Position numbers and translations under genes: made by a program
Shown here: positions 45,463-54,675 of the stretch, in pieces
Position numbering within the stretch: the first letter of the stretch is position 1
How the letters are laid out: the number at the start of each line of letters is the position of its first letter
The notes under the pieces: generated by a model
The model's database searches: none
Told to the model about the DNA's origin: nothing
The model's input: only the letters and a program-made list of their open reading frames with translations
Assembly: GCA_024703855.1 (NCBI GenBank)
Contig: CP087965.1
Location: 2,100,001-2,164,000, forward strand
From: Polaromonas sp. P2-4
GTDB taxonomy: Bacteria > Pseudomonadota > Gammaproteobacteria > Burkholderiales > Burkholderiaceae_C
Reading direction: 5' to 3'
DNA length: 64,000 nucleotides

Positions 45463-46379
45463 CTAAGCTGAATACAAGGGCGCCCCCGGCGCAGGCAAAT
45501 CCGCCATGAGCACCGTGCCGGTCGCCGACTCGGTCATCACGATCTGGTTGGTCCCGGGGCGATAGGCCAGATTGGTCACCGTGCCGCCCGTCGGGCTGCG
45601 CACAAAATGTGTCACCTCACCCCGTGCATTGAGCACAAAGGCGCCGCCCAGGCTGGCGTGCGCCACGACCAGCCGGCCCTCCACATCGACCGCCATCCCG
45701 TCCGGGCCACTGGTGCCAAAAAAGTCTGGAACGCCCCCATTTTCGACAGCGAGCCATCGGGCAGCAGCGGTGCGCGCCACACCGCATTGCCGCGTGTCAC
45801 GGCGACAAACAAGGCCCGGCCGTCAGGGCTCAGGGCAATTCCGTTGGGGCTGGGCGCATTGCTCAACAGCAGGTCGAGCTGGCCGTTGTCGCGCAGCCGG
45901 TAGACGCGTCCGGAGGGGTCATGCAGCCCGGTCTGCCCTTGGTCGGTGAAGTAGCAGTGCCCCAGCGCGTCGAAGGTCAGGTCATTCACGCCTTTGAACG
46001 ATTCGCTGTTGCGGTGGCCCAGCACGGTGCTGACCTGCCCGGTGGACGGATCCAGCCGCAGCAGGCCGCGGCGGTAATCGGCAATCCACAGCGAGCCGTC
46101 TGCATGCAGGGCGGTGCCGTTGGGCCAACCGTCGTACTCCGCGACCAGTTGCCACTCCAGCGCGGGTGTAACGCGAAAAATGCGGCCATGCGGAATGTCG
46201 GTCACATACAGGTTGCCGGCGCGATCGAAGGACGGGCCTTCGAGAAAGCAGTCGACGATGTGGCCGGGCTTGTTGGCGTCGGCCCAGTCGCTGCGTTGCG
46301 GCCGGCGCAACTCGTCGGGCAGCCGCGTCAGCACGCGGGCTTCGATGAGTTCGGGGGGCGTGAAGGACAAGTTCCACAT
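45463..46379 (-). CDS. SMP-30/gluconolactonase-family protein (one frameshift)
   Basis: Six-bladed beta-propeller lactonase, about 305 residues. Blades with FLEGPSFDRAGNLYVTDIPH (metal Glu), YDGWPNGTALHADGSLWIAD, SFKGVNDLTFDALGHCYFTD (metal Asn/Asp) and PSPNGIALSPDGRALFVAV, then GPDGMAVDVEGRLVVAHA (metal Asp). The frame slips near 45720. Lactonases of this family hydrolyse sugar or hydroxy acid lactones. It is upstream of no clear operon partner; Bug receptor genes follow on the other side. Confidence 0.9.
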
Positions 46380-46418
46380 GATGAGAGTGCGGTGATGGGG
46401 GCTTGGTACGGCTCCAGC

Positions 46419-47387
46419 TTACTCGGGTTTGACGCTCGCCAGTTTCATGACGGTACCCCAGATCACGGTTTCCTGCTTGATGAAGGCCGCGAAATCGGCA
46501 GGGCTCATACCGCCAGGCTGCGCGCCCTGCTGGGCAAAGCGCTCACGCAGGGCCGAGTCGGCGAATGCCTTCTTCATCTCGGCCTGCAGCTTGTCCACGA
46601 TGGCTGGGGGCGTTCCCTTGGGTGCCGCCAGGCCGAACCAGTTGGTGACCGTGTAGCCGCGCAAGCCCGCTTCCTTGAAGGTCGGCACATCGGGCAGGCT
46701 GGCCAGGCGTTTGTCGCCGGTGATGGCCAGTGCGCGCACCTTGCCGCCCTTGATCTGCGGAATCGCCGTGGGGCTGGCGGTCACCAGCAGATCGACCTGC
46801 CCCGACACCACGCCCAGCATCGCCTCACCCGCACCCTTGTAGGGAATATGGGTGATGAACAGCTTGCCTTCCCTTTTCAGCAGTTCCGCGGACAGGTGCG
46901 TTGAACTGCCCGGGCCACCTGAGCCGAAGTTGAGTTTTCCCGGATTTTTTTGGGCATAAGCGAGCAACTCGGCCAGCGTTTTAAACGGCGAAGCGCTTCC
47001 CACCACCAGCACCACCGGCGTCTGCGCGATGGTGGTCACGGGCACCAGGCCGTTGGCGTGGTCCCAGGGCAGTTTGGCAAACAGCGAGGGCAGCATCGCG
47101 TACGTGGTGTCGTTGGTCAGCAGCGTGTAGCCGTCGGGCGCCGCCTTGGCCACCAGGTCGGTGCCTATGGTGCCGCTGGCACCGGCCTTGTTCTCGACAT
47201 AAAAGGACTGTTTGGTTTGCTCCGTCAGTTTTTGCGCAATTTGCCGGGCGGCGTAGTCCGTCGTTCCGCCGGGTGCATAGGGCACCACAATGCGCACCGG
47301 TTTGTCGGGCCAGGCGGTCTGCGCTGTCGCTAGCAAATGGGCAAAGCCGAGGCCGGCAGCGATAGCAATGTTTCTCAGATTGTTCAT
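46419..47387 (-). CDS. Bug-family (TctC-type) solute receptor 1
   Basis: Periplasmic tripartite tricarboxylate transporter receptor, 322 residues, intact. Signal peptide MNNLRNIAIAAGLGFAHLLA to AQT, WPDKPVRIVVPYAPGGTTDY (conserved ligand-loop), GKLNFGSGGPGSSTHLSAE and DVPTFKEAGLRGYTVTNWFG. A longer open frame to 47756 joins it to the end of the next receptor gene through a frameshift and is not a true fusion. Confidence 0.93.
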   Translation of the reverse strand: MNNLRNIAIAAGLGFAHLLATAQTAWPDKPVRIVVPYAPGGTTDYAARQIAQKLTEQTKQSFYVENKAGASGTIGTDLVAKAAPDGYTLLTNDTTYAMLPSLFAKLPWDHANGLVPVTTIAQTPVVLVVGSASPFKTLAELLAYAQKNPGKLNFGSGGPGSSTHLSAELLKREGKLFITHIPYKGAGEAMLGVVSGQVDLLVTASPTAIPQIKGGKVRALAITGDKRLASLPDVPTFKEAGLRGYTVTNWFGLAAPKGTPPAIVDKLQAEMKKAFADSALRERFAQQGAQPGGMSPADFAAFIKQETVIWGTVMKLASVKPE

Positions 47388-47449
47388 GGTTGTCTGGTTC
47401 TTTGCTTCAAAATTCACGGGATTGGGCGTGTTGCAAGTCGCTGGGATGC

Positions 47450-48433
47450 TCACTCCAGCTTGATGCCCTGCATCGCGGATCAGCTTGCCCCACTCGGCCT
47501 GCTCGGCCTTGATGTACCGGGCCACCTGCTCCGGGCTGCCGCTCATGGGCGTGCTGCCCTCTGCGGCCAGCTGGGCAATCATGGCGGGCTGGGTCAGGGC
47601 TTTCGCCACGGCCGCATTCAAGCGCTTGACCACGTCAGCCGGTGTGCCGGCCGGTGCCACGATGACTTTCCAGTCCACCGCTTCAAAATCCTTGTAGCCG
47701 GACTCGGCGACGGTCGGCACCTCGGGCAGGATCGCCAGGCGTTTGGTGGACGTCACCGCCAGGCGCGGAGCTTGCCGCCCTTGATCATCCCGACCACTGC
47801 CTGCGGCGTCGCAAACATGTAGTCGGTCTGGCCGCCGAGCATGTCGGTGATGGCCGGGGCTGCGCCCTTGTAAGGCACGTTGAGTACCTTGATGCCGGCG
47901 CGCAGCGCCATCATTTCGCCGGCCAGATGGCCCACCGTTCCGGTAGAGGCCAGCGCCTGCTTGACCTCACCCGGCTTGGCCTTGGCCGCCTTGATGGCAT
48001 CGGCCAGCGATTTCCACGGTGAATCGGCGCGTACCACCATCACGGTCGGCAGTTCAGCCACCAGGGCCACCGGCACCAGATCTTTCGCGGCATCGAAAGG
48101 CATGCTGGGCAGCAGGGCCGGGTTGATGGCCAGATTGGCCGTTTGCCCCATGCCGAGGGTGTAGCCGTCAGCCTTGGCTTTGGCCACGAGGTCCAGGCCG
48201 ATGTTGCCGCCGCCGCCGGCCTTGTTGTCGATCAGGAAGGACCATTTGGTGTCCTGCGTGATGCTGTTGGCGATATGGCGCGTGACCGTGTCGGTGCCGC
48301 CGCCTGGCGTGTAGGGCACGACAAAACGGATGGGCTTGTCGGGCCAGGCGGATTGCGCGCCCACCTGAGCGGTCAGGGCACCCAGGCTGGCAAATGTGGC
48401 AAGCCCGATAAGAATGCGCCGTTGAATCTTCAT
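47450..48433 (-). CDS. Bug-family solute receptor 2 (frameshifted)
   Basis: Second Bug receptor, about 327 residues. Signal peptide MKIQRRILIGLATFASLGAL, WPDKPIRFVVPYTPGGGTDT, VKQALASTGTVGHLAGEMMA and LPEVPTVAESGYKDFEAVDW. Frame slips near 47757 and 47475; the true end is AGIKLE with stop at 47450. It is upstream of receptor 1 and downstream of the CaiB gene, so both may import the acid that CaiB activates. Confidence 0.92.
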
Positions 48434-48481
48434 GAATTGTCTCCTGTTGGGTAAGTCGTAAGTCGTCGTAAGTCGTCGTGA

Positions 48482-49680
48482 TCAGCGTGGGATTTGGTTG
48501 GCCAAAAGGCCTGGATGGCGTCCTCGCCATAACCGAGCTCCTGCAGCAATTCGCGGGTGTGCTCGCCCAGCCGGGGCGGGTTCAGGCGCACACCCGGACG
48601 TTCGCCGCCCAGCGTCAGCGGCAGCAGCACGGTCGCAGTGGTTTGCCCGGCCCGGGCGCCGTCAGGCAGCGTGATGGGGGCCAGTCCGCCGGTCGCTTTC
48701 AGATGCGGGTCGTCCAGCAAATCCTGCGGCCGGGTGATGGGCGCAAACGGCAAACCATGTTTTTCGAAGGTGGCGCTCAGTTCGGCCGCGCTGTAGCCTG
48801 CCAGGTGCGACCGCAGCAAGGGCATCAGCCACTCGCGCGCCCGCACCCGGTCATTGTTGGTTGTCAGGCGCGGGTCGGCTTTGAGCTCCTGCAGCCCGAA
48901 GGCTTCACAGAAAATCGCCCATTGCGTGTCGCTCACCACCGCCAGAAATATCTGCTCGCCGTCCTTGACGGTAAAAACGTCGTAGACCGCCCAGGCGGAA
49001 ATCCGGCTCGGCATGGGTGCGGCCGGCTCGCCGGTCACGGCAAACTGCATCATGTGCTGCGCCACCAGAAAGACATTGTTTTCAAACAGCGCCGACTGCA
49101 CTTCCTGGCCCTTGCCGGTCTTCTCGCGGGCGGCCAGCGCGGCCATCGCGCCAATCGCGCCAAACATGCCGCCCATGATGTCGTTGACGCTGGTGCCGGC
49201 GCGCAGCGGGTCGCCCGCGCGGCCCGTCATGTAGGCCAGGCCGCCCATCATTTGCACCACCTCGTCGAGCGCCGTGCGGTGGTCGTACGGGCCGGGCAGA
49301 AAGCCTTTGTGGCTGACGTAGATCAGCCGCTCATTCAAGGTTGACAGGCTGGCGTAGTCCAAGCCCAGCTTTTTCATGGTGCCGGGCTTGAAGTTTTCGC
49401 TCACGATGTCGGCCGTGGCAATCAGCCTTAAAGCCGCTTCCTGCCCTTGCGGCGATTGCAGATCGAGCGCAATGCTTTTTTTGTTGCGGTTGAACAGGGG
49501 GAAAAAACCGGCGCCAGACCCGAGCAGCTTGCGGGTGTTGTCGCCCGCGATCGGCTCGACCTTGATGACCTCGGCTCCCAGATCGGCCAGCACCATGCCG
49601 CAGGTCGGCCCCATCACCATGTGGGTGAATTCAACGACGCGCAGGCCGGCATAAGGCAATTGTTTTTGTTGTTCAGTCAT
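48482..49680 (-). CDS. CaiB/BaiF-type CoA-transferase (frameshift at end)
   Basis: Family III CoA-transferase, about 399 residues. EFTHMVMGPTCGMVLADLGA, EVIKVEPIAGDNTRKLLG, LQSPQGQEAALRLIATADIV, SENFKPGTMKKLGLDYASLS and TSVNDIMGGMFGAIGAMAAL. A missing T near 48511 changes the C-terminus; the adjacent frame ends EDAIQALLANQIPR at 48482. It overlaps the HMG-CoA-lyase-type gene by eight bases, so transferase and lyase are probably made together. Confidence 0.92.
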
Positions 49681-50626
49681 TCACGGTTCCTTGAAAAAAT
49701 CCTTTGGGCAGGCCCGCTTCCGGCGTCATGCCGTACAGGGGCTCGCCCGGCAAACCCGCCTGCAGGGGCGCACGCGCGGCGATCAGTTTTTCAATGTTCA
49801 CGCCGGTGCGGATGCCCATGGCCTCGAACATAAACACCAGGTCTTCCGTCACCACATTGCCGGAGGCGCCCGGCGCGTAGGGGCAACCGCCCAGCCCACC
49901 GAGCGAGGCATCGAAGGTGCGCACGCCTTCCTCGTAGGCCGCCAGGCAGTTGGCCAGGCCCAGGCCGCGTGTGTTGTGCATGTGCGCCGCGCCGGCCCGG
50001 CTGCCAATCTCGGCGCGCAAGCGCCTGAACAGGCGCCGCACCTGCGCCGGGTTGGCGTAGCCGGTGGTGTCCGACAGCCCTGACTCATCGGCCCCGGCGG
50101 CAATGCACTGGGCGGCCAGCCAGATCACCTCGTCTTCAGGCACGTCGCCTTGCAGGGTGCAACCAAATGCCGTGGAGATGCCGGCCTCGATTTTCACGCC
50201 GGGCGCGATCTCGTTGCGCAGGGCGACGATGTTGCGCACCTCGTCCACCATCTCTTCGCGCGTCTTGCGCACATTGGCCAGCGAATGCGCGGCGCTGGCC
50301 GACACCGGCAGCGTCAGCTTGTGCACGCCGGCCGCCAGCGCGGCCTGCGCGCCGCGCAGGTTGGGCGCCAGCGCCATCACGGTCAGACCCGGCAAGGTGA
50401 GCGCGTGCTTCACCACCTCGGCCGCATCGGCCATTTGCGGCAGCAGTTTGGCGGGCACAAACGAGCAGACCTCGATCTCGCGCAGGCCGGCGTCGTAGAG
50501 GGCGGTGATCCAGCGTTTCTTGTCGGCAGTCGGCATGGTCGCCTTGACCGACTGCAGGCCGTCGCGCGGCCCGACCTCGCTGATCAAGACCTCGGGAATC
50601 TGGGTGTGGGGCATGGTTGCATTCAT
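49673..50626 (-). CDS. Hydroxymethylglutaryl-CoA lyase-family enzyme
   Basis: DRE-TIM metallolyase, 317 residues, intact. EVGPRDGLQSVKATMPTADK (Arg/Asp), GLREIEVCSFVPAKLLPQMA, and the signature LGGLGGCPYAPGASGNVVTE with the catalytic Cys, preceded by GAAHMHNTRGLGLANCLAAY with metal His residues. It may cleave 3-hydroxy-3-methylglutaryl-CoA or a related tertiary hydroxyacyl-CoA; pairing with CaiB supports CoA-linked breakdown of a branched dicarboxylic acid. Divergent from an IclR gene. Confidence 0.93.
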   Translation of the reverse strand: MNATMPHTQIPEVLISEVGPRDGLQSVKATMPTADKKRWITALYDAGLREIEVCSFVPAKLLPQMADAAEVVKHALTLPGLTVMALAPNLRGAQAALAAGVHKLTLPVSASAAHSLANVRKTREEMVDEVRNIVALRNEIAPGVKIEAGISTAFGCTLQGDVPEDEVIWLAAQCIAAGADESGLSDTTGYANPAQVRRLFRRLRAEIGSRAGAAHMHNTRGLGLANCLAAYEEGVRTFDASLGGLGGCPYAPGASGNVVTEDLVFMFEAMGIRTGVNIEKLIAARAPLQAGLPGEPLYGMTPEAGLPKGFFQGTVND

Positions 50627-50635
50627 TTCATAATT

Positions 50636-50653
50636 CTGTAAGATAGAATACAG
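50636..50653. promoter_or_regulatory. IclR-type operator palindrome
   Basis: CTGTA-AGATAGAA-TACAG is an inverted repeat between the divergent lyase and IclR genes, 10 bases upstream of the lyase ATG on the minus strand. Confidence 0.5.
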
Positions 50654-50727
50654 TTCTTTCTAATAAAATACTCTCCGATTACCGAACGCTTGTCAAGCCG
50701 GCCGCGAGCAACCCCAAGGAGTCACCT

Positions 50728-51453
50728 ATGCCCCGCAAAGCCCAGACCGAATCGCTGGCCGACAGCCATGCCGCCCCCGGCGGCGCGGCCGCCGTCGATC
50801 GCGCCCTGACCCTGCTGTCGGCCTTTCGCCAGGGCGATGTCTCCCTGAGCCTGGCCGAACTGGCCAGCCGCACCCAGCTCTACAAAAGCACGGTGCTGCG
50901 CTTGCTGGCCTCGCTGGAACACGCGGCTAATTCAAAAACTGGAAGACGGCCGCTACGGGCTGGGCAGCGAGGTGGCGCGGCTCAATGCGGTGTACGCGGC
51001 GTCGTTTTCGCTGGACCGCGTGGTGCTGCCGGTGATGCGGGCGCTGGTGGCCACCACCCGGGAAAGCGCGGCCTACCACGTGATTCAGGGGGACGCGGCT
51101 GGTCCTGTACCGGGTCGATTCTGCCGCAGCCGATTCGCGACCATATCAAGGCCGGTGATGTGCTGCCGCTGACGCAAGGCACCGGTGGCCGCGTCTTGAT
51201 GGCTTTTTCGGCCAAAACCCCGGCCCACCTCAGCGTCCAGGACAAAAACCTGTTCGCCCGCATCCGGGAGCAGGGCTACTTCACGGCGGTGGGCGACCGG
51301 CTGCCCGGCGTGGCGGGTATTTCCGCGCCGGTGTTCAAGGCCGACGGCAGCCTGGCTGCGGCCCTGACATTGACCATGCCCGCAGAACGCTACGACGAAA
51401 GACATGTCCGCCCCGTGCTGGAAGCGGCCCGGCAACTGAGCGGCCAGAGTTGA
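50728..51453 (+). CDS. IclR-family regulator (frameshifted)
   Basis: About 242 residues. Winged helix AAVDRALTLLSAFRQGDVSL with SLAELASRTQLYKSTVLRLL, ligand domain RDHIKAGDVLPLTQGTGGRV and GVAGISAPVFKADGSLAAAL. Two frame slips (about 50925 and 51100) garble the middle; the other frame reads LEDGRYGLGSEVARLNAVYA between them. Divergent from the lyase/CaiB/Bug genes, which it probably represses until the substrate appears. Confidence 0.9.
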   Translation: MPRKAQTESLADSHAAPGGAAAVDRALTLLSAFRQGDVSLSLAELASRTQLYKSTVLRLLASLEHAANSKTGRRPLRAGQRGGAAQCGVRGVVFAGPRGAAGDAGAGGHHPGKRGLPRDSGGRGWSCTGSILPQPIRDHIKAGDVLPLTQGTGGRVLMAFSAKTPAHLSVQDKNLFARIREQGYFTAVGDRLPGVAGISAPVFKADGSLAAALTLTMPAERYDERHVRPVLEAARQLSGQS

Positions 51454-51561
51454 CGCCCGATCCAGAGCCTGGATTTTTGAAAAATTACATTCAATAAAGT
51501 CACAGATAAAACAATTTTGCGATGATTAATCTTTTGTCAGGTATCAAATAAAGTAAGCGTT

Positions 51562-52269
51562 ATGGAAAAATCCCGCTTAACCCTTGCCGAAACGCCGCGC
51601 GCCGTGCTGTTTGACGCCTATGGCACGCTGTTTGACGTGTACAGCGTGGGTTTAGCGGCGGAGCAGCTCTTCCCCGGTCAGGGGCAGGCGCTGGGCGTGC
51701 TGTGGCGCGACAAGCAAATCGAATACACCCGCCTGGTCACCACCAGCAATGGCGGGGCACACTACCAGCCGTTCTGGGACCTGACCCGGGCCGGCCTGCG
51801 CTACGCCTGCAAGCGCCTCGCGCTAGACCTGACGCCTGAGCGCGAACAGCAGTTGATGAACCAGTACCGGCATCTGAGCGCTTTTCCCGAGAACAAAGAG
51901 GTGCTGCAGGCGCTGAAAGCACGCGGCATCATCACCGGCATTTTGTCCAACGGCGACCCGGCCATGCTGGCCGTCGCCGTCAAATCGGCCGGGCTGGACG
52001 GCCTGCTCGACCATGTCATCAGCACCGACAGCATCCGCACCTACAAAACCGCTCCCGAAGCCTACGCGCTGGGCGAACAGGCGACCGGCCTGGCGGCGCG
52101 GCAGATTGGTTTTGTCAGCTGCAACAGCTGGGACGCACTGGCCGCCACCTGGTTTGGCTACCGGACGCTCTGGGTCAACCGCTACCAGTTGCCGTTTGAA
52201 GAACTGGGCACCCAGCCCACCCACACCGGCAACAGCCTGCGCGATGTGCTGACCTTGCTGATGCCGTAA
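51562..52269 (+). CDS. L-2-haloacid dehalogenase (haloacid dehalogenase type II)
   Basis: Hydrolytic dehalogenase of L-2-haloalkanoates (such as 2-chloropropionate, monochloroacetate), 235 residues, intact. All diagnostic parts are present: nucleophile FDAYGTLFDVYSV (Asp, about residue 17), LWRDKQIEYTRLVTTSNG (Arg), GILSNGDPAML (Ser/Asn), Lys in SIRTYKTAPEAYALGEQATG (with the Tyr of the APEAYALG motif), and VSCNSWDALAATWFGYRT (Ser/Asn/Asp). It is 64 bases upstream of glcB; monochloroacetate would give glycolate, oxidised to glyoxylate, the substrate of GlcB. Confidence 0.93.
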   Translation: MEKSRLTLAETPRAVLFDAYGTLFDVYSVGLAAEQLFPGQGQALGVLWRDKQIEYTRLVTTSNGGAHYQPFWDLTRAGLRYACKRLALDLTPEREQQLMNQYRHLSAFPENKEVLQALKARGIITGILSNGDPAMLAVAVKSAGLDGLLDHVISTDSIRTYKTAPEAYALGEQATGLAARQIGFVSCNSWDALAATWFGYRTLWVNRYQLPFEELGTQPTHTGNSLRDVLTLLMP

Positions 52270-52333
52270 CCTTGTAGCAAGCTTCGCTTTATCCGCTTTA
52301 TCTTTAGTCACATTACTTTTCAAGGACGACACC

Positions 52334-54536
52334 ATGACCACCCCTACCCCCCCCCGCGCACCGCCAGCCACCGCCTGCAGGTGGCCACCCCGCTGTACCG
52401 CTTCATTGAAGACAAGGTGCTGCCCGGCACCGGTGTGGCCAGCGATGCATTCTGGAAAGGTTTTGATGCCATCGTGGCCGACCTGGCGCCGAAAAACATC
52501 GCCCTGCTGGCCGAGCGTGACCGCCTGCAAACCGAACTGGACAGCTGGCACACAGCCCACCCCGGCCCGATTCAGGACATGCCGGCCTACCGCGCCTTCC
52601 TCGAAAAAATCGACTACCTGGTGCCGCAACCCACCAACGTCACAACCACCACCGCCCATGTCGACGCCGAGCTGGCCGAGCAGGCCGGCCCGCAACTCGT
52701 GGTGCCCATCCTGAATGCCCGCTACGCCCTGAACGCGGCCAATGCGCGCTGGGGTTCGCTCTATGACGCGCTGTATGGCACGGACGCCATTTCCGCATCG
52801 GGCGGCGCCGAGAAGGGCAAGGCCTACAACCCGATACGCGGCGCCAGGGTGATCGAGTTCGCGCGCAACTTCCTCGACCAGGCCGCTCCGCTAGAGGCCG
52901 CTTCGCACAAGGATTGCGCAGGCTACGCCGTCGTGGACGGCCAGCTGGCCGTGACGCTGACGAACGGAGAGCGCACCAGCCTGAAAGACAACACCCTGCT
53001 CATCGGGTACCAGGGCGACGCCGCAGCACCCTCCTCGGTACTGCTGAAGCACAACGACATCCACATCGACATCCAGATCGACCGCAGCACACCGATCGGC
53101 CAGAGCGATGCGGCCGGCGTCAGCGACGTGGTGCTGGAGTCAGCGCTGTCCACCATCCTCGACCTGGAAGACTCGGTGGCCGTGGTAGATGCCGAAGACA
53201 AGGTGCTGGCCTACAGCAACTGGCTGGGCATTTTGCAGGGCACACTGACCGAAGAAGTCAGCAAAGGCGACAAGACCTTCACGCGCGGGCTGAACCCCGA
53301 CCGCCAATACACCGGCGCGCGGCGGTGAAGTCACGCTGCACGGCCGCTCGCTGATGTTTGTACGCAATGTCGGCCACCTGATGACCAACCCGGCCATCCT
53401 GTATGAAGGCGGCAAGGAGATTCCCGAAGGCATCATGGACGCGGTCATCACCGTGGCCATCGCCATTCACGACCTCAAGCGCAAAGGCCAGCCCGGCATC
53501 AAGAACTCCCGCACCGGCTCGGTCTACATCGTCAAGCCCAAGATGCACGGCCCCCAGGAGGTCGCCTTTGCTTCCGAACTGTTTACCCGCGTTGAAGCGT
53601 TGCTGGGCTTGCCCGCCAACACCGTCAAGCTCGGCATCATGGACGAAGAGCGCCGTACCAGCGTCAACCTGAAGGCCTGCATCGCCGCGGCCGGCGCCCG
53701 CGTGGCCTTCATCAACACCGGCTTCCTCGACCGCACCGGTGACGAAATGCACAGCGCCATGCAGGCCGGCCCCATGATTCGCAAGGGCGAGATGAAGACC
53801 AGCACCTGGATTGGCGCCTACGAAAAGAACAACGTGCTGGTGGGCCTGAGTTGCGGCCTGCGCGGCAAGGCGCAGATCGGCAAGGGCATGTGGGCCATGC
53901 CCGACCTGATGGCCGCCATGCTGGAGCAAAAAATCGCCCACCCCAAGGCCGGCGCCAACACCGCTTGGGTTCCATCACCCACCGCTGCAACCCTGCACGC
54001 TGCACTACCACCAGGTGCTGGTGTCCGATGTGCAAAAAGAGCTGGAGAAAATTGACGCCAATGCAGAGCGTGACAACCTTCTGAATGACCTGCTGCAGAT
54101 TCCGGTCGTCGCCGAAGCCAAGTGGCCTGCGACCGAAAAACAGCAGGAACTCGACAACAACGCCCAGGGCATTCTGGGCTATGTGGTGCGCTGGATCGAC
54201 CAGGGCATCGGCTGCTCCAAGGTACCCGATATCCACAACATCGCCCTCATGGAAGACCGCGCCACGCTGCGTATCAGCAGCCAGCACATCGCCAACTGGC
54301 TGCACCACGGCGTGGTGACTGAGGCACAGGTGAGAGAAACCTTCGAGCGCATGGCCGCCGTGGTGGACGGCCAGAATGCGGGCGATGCGCTGTACAAACC
54401 GATGGCGGGGCACTTTGACACCTCGGCCGCTTACAAGGCCGCCTGCGACTTGGTGTTCAAGGGCCTGTCGCAACCCAGTGGCTACACCGAGCCGCTGCTG
54501 CATGCCTGGCGGCTGAAGGTGAAGGCAGGCGCTTAA
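52334..54536 (+). CDS. glcB: Malate synthase G (frameshifted)
   Basis: Condenses glyoxylate and acetyl-CoA to malate in glyoxylate/glycolate metabolism, about 733 residues after repair (family ~725). [20 protein letters not shown] near the start, [57 protein letters not shown] (catalytic-region Arg/Glu), [20 protein letters not shown] (catalytic Asp), and the C-terminal [27 protein letters not shown]. Frame slips at the C run near 52350, near 53325 and near 53995. Its last 220 bp is repeated twice downstream. It follows the haloacid dehalogenase gene. Confidence 0.95.
54317..54536 (+). repeat. glcB 3'-end direct repeat, copy 1 (resident)
   Basis: The native end of glcB, GACTGAGGCACAGG..GCAGGCGCTTAA. 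Similar segments of nearly equal length occur at 57344-57566 and 60916-61135 in the same orientation. Confidence 0.9.
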
Positions 54537-54543
54537 GTCAAAA

Positions 54544-54592
54544 TTTGCTACTGAATTAATAGCTGCCTGCGCCCGCTCTGTATGGGTCAAGC
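54544..54592 (+). repeat. ~50 bp interspersed repeat after glcB
   Basis: TTTGCTACTGAATTAATAGC, TGCCTGCGCCCGCTCTGTATGGG. It lies between the glcB stop and its terminator. Confidence 0.65.
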
Positions 54593-54607
54593 ACTGATTT
54601 GATGCTT

Positions 54608-54636
54608 AAAACGGCACCTATGGGTGCCGTTTTTGC
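54608..54636 (+). terminator. Rho-independent terminator after glcB
   Basis: ACGGCACC-TAT-GGGTGCCGT followed by TTTTG, 70 bases beyond the glcB stop. It resembles the hairpin at 57665, which follows glcB-end copy 2. Confidence 0.85.
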
Positions 54637-54675
54637 TTGTCAGCCTGCCACAGACAAGGGTTTCCCCGCAAAATA

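Noticed and set aside
46419..47756. A fused double Bug protein
   Set aside because: The upstream part is the C-terminus of receptor 2, joined only because a frameshift removed its stop; receptor 1 has its own start and signal peptide at 47387.
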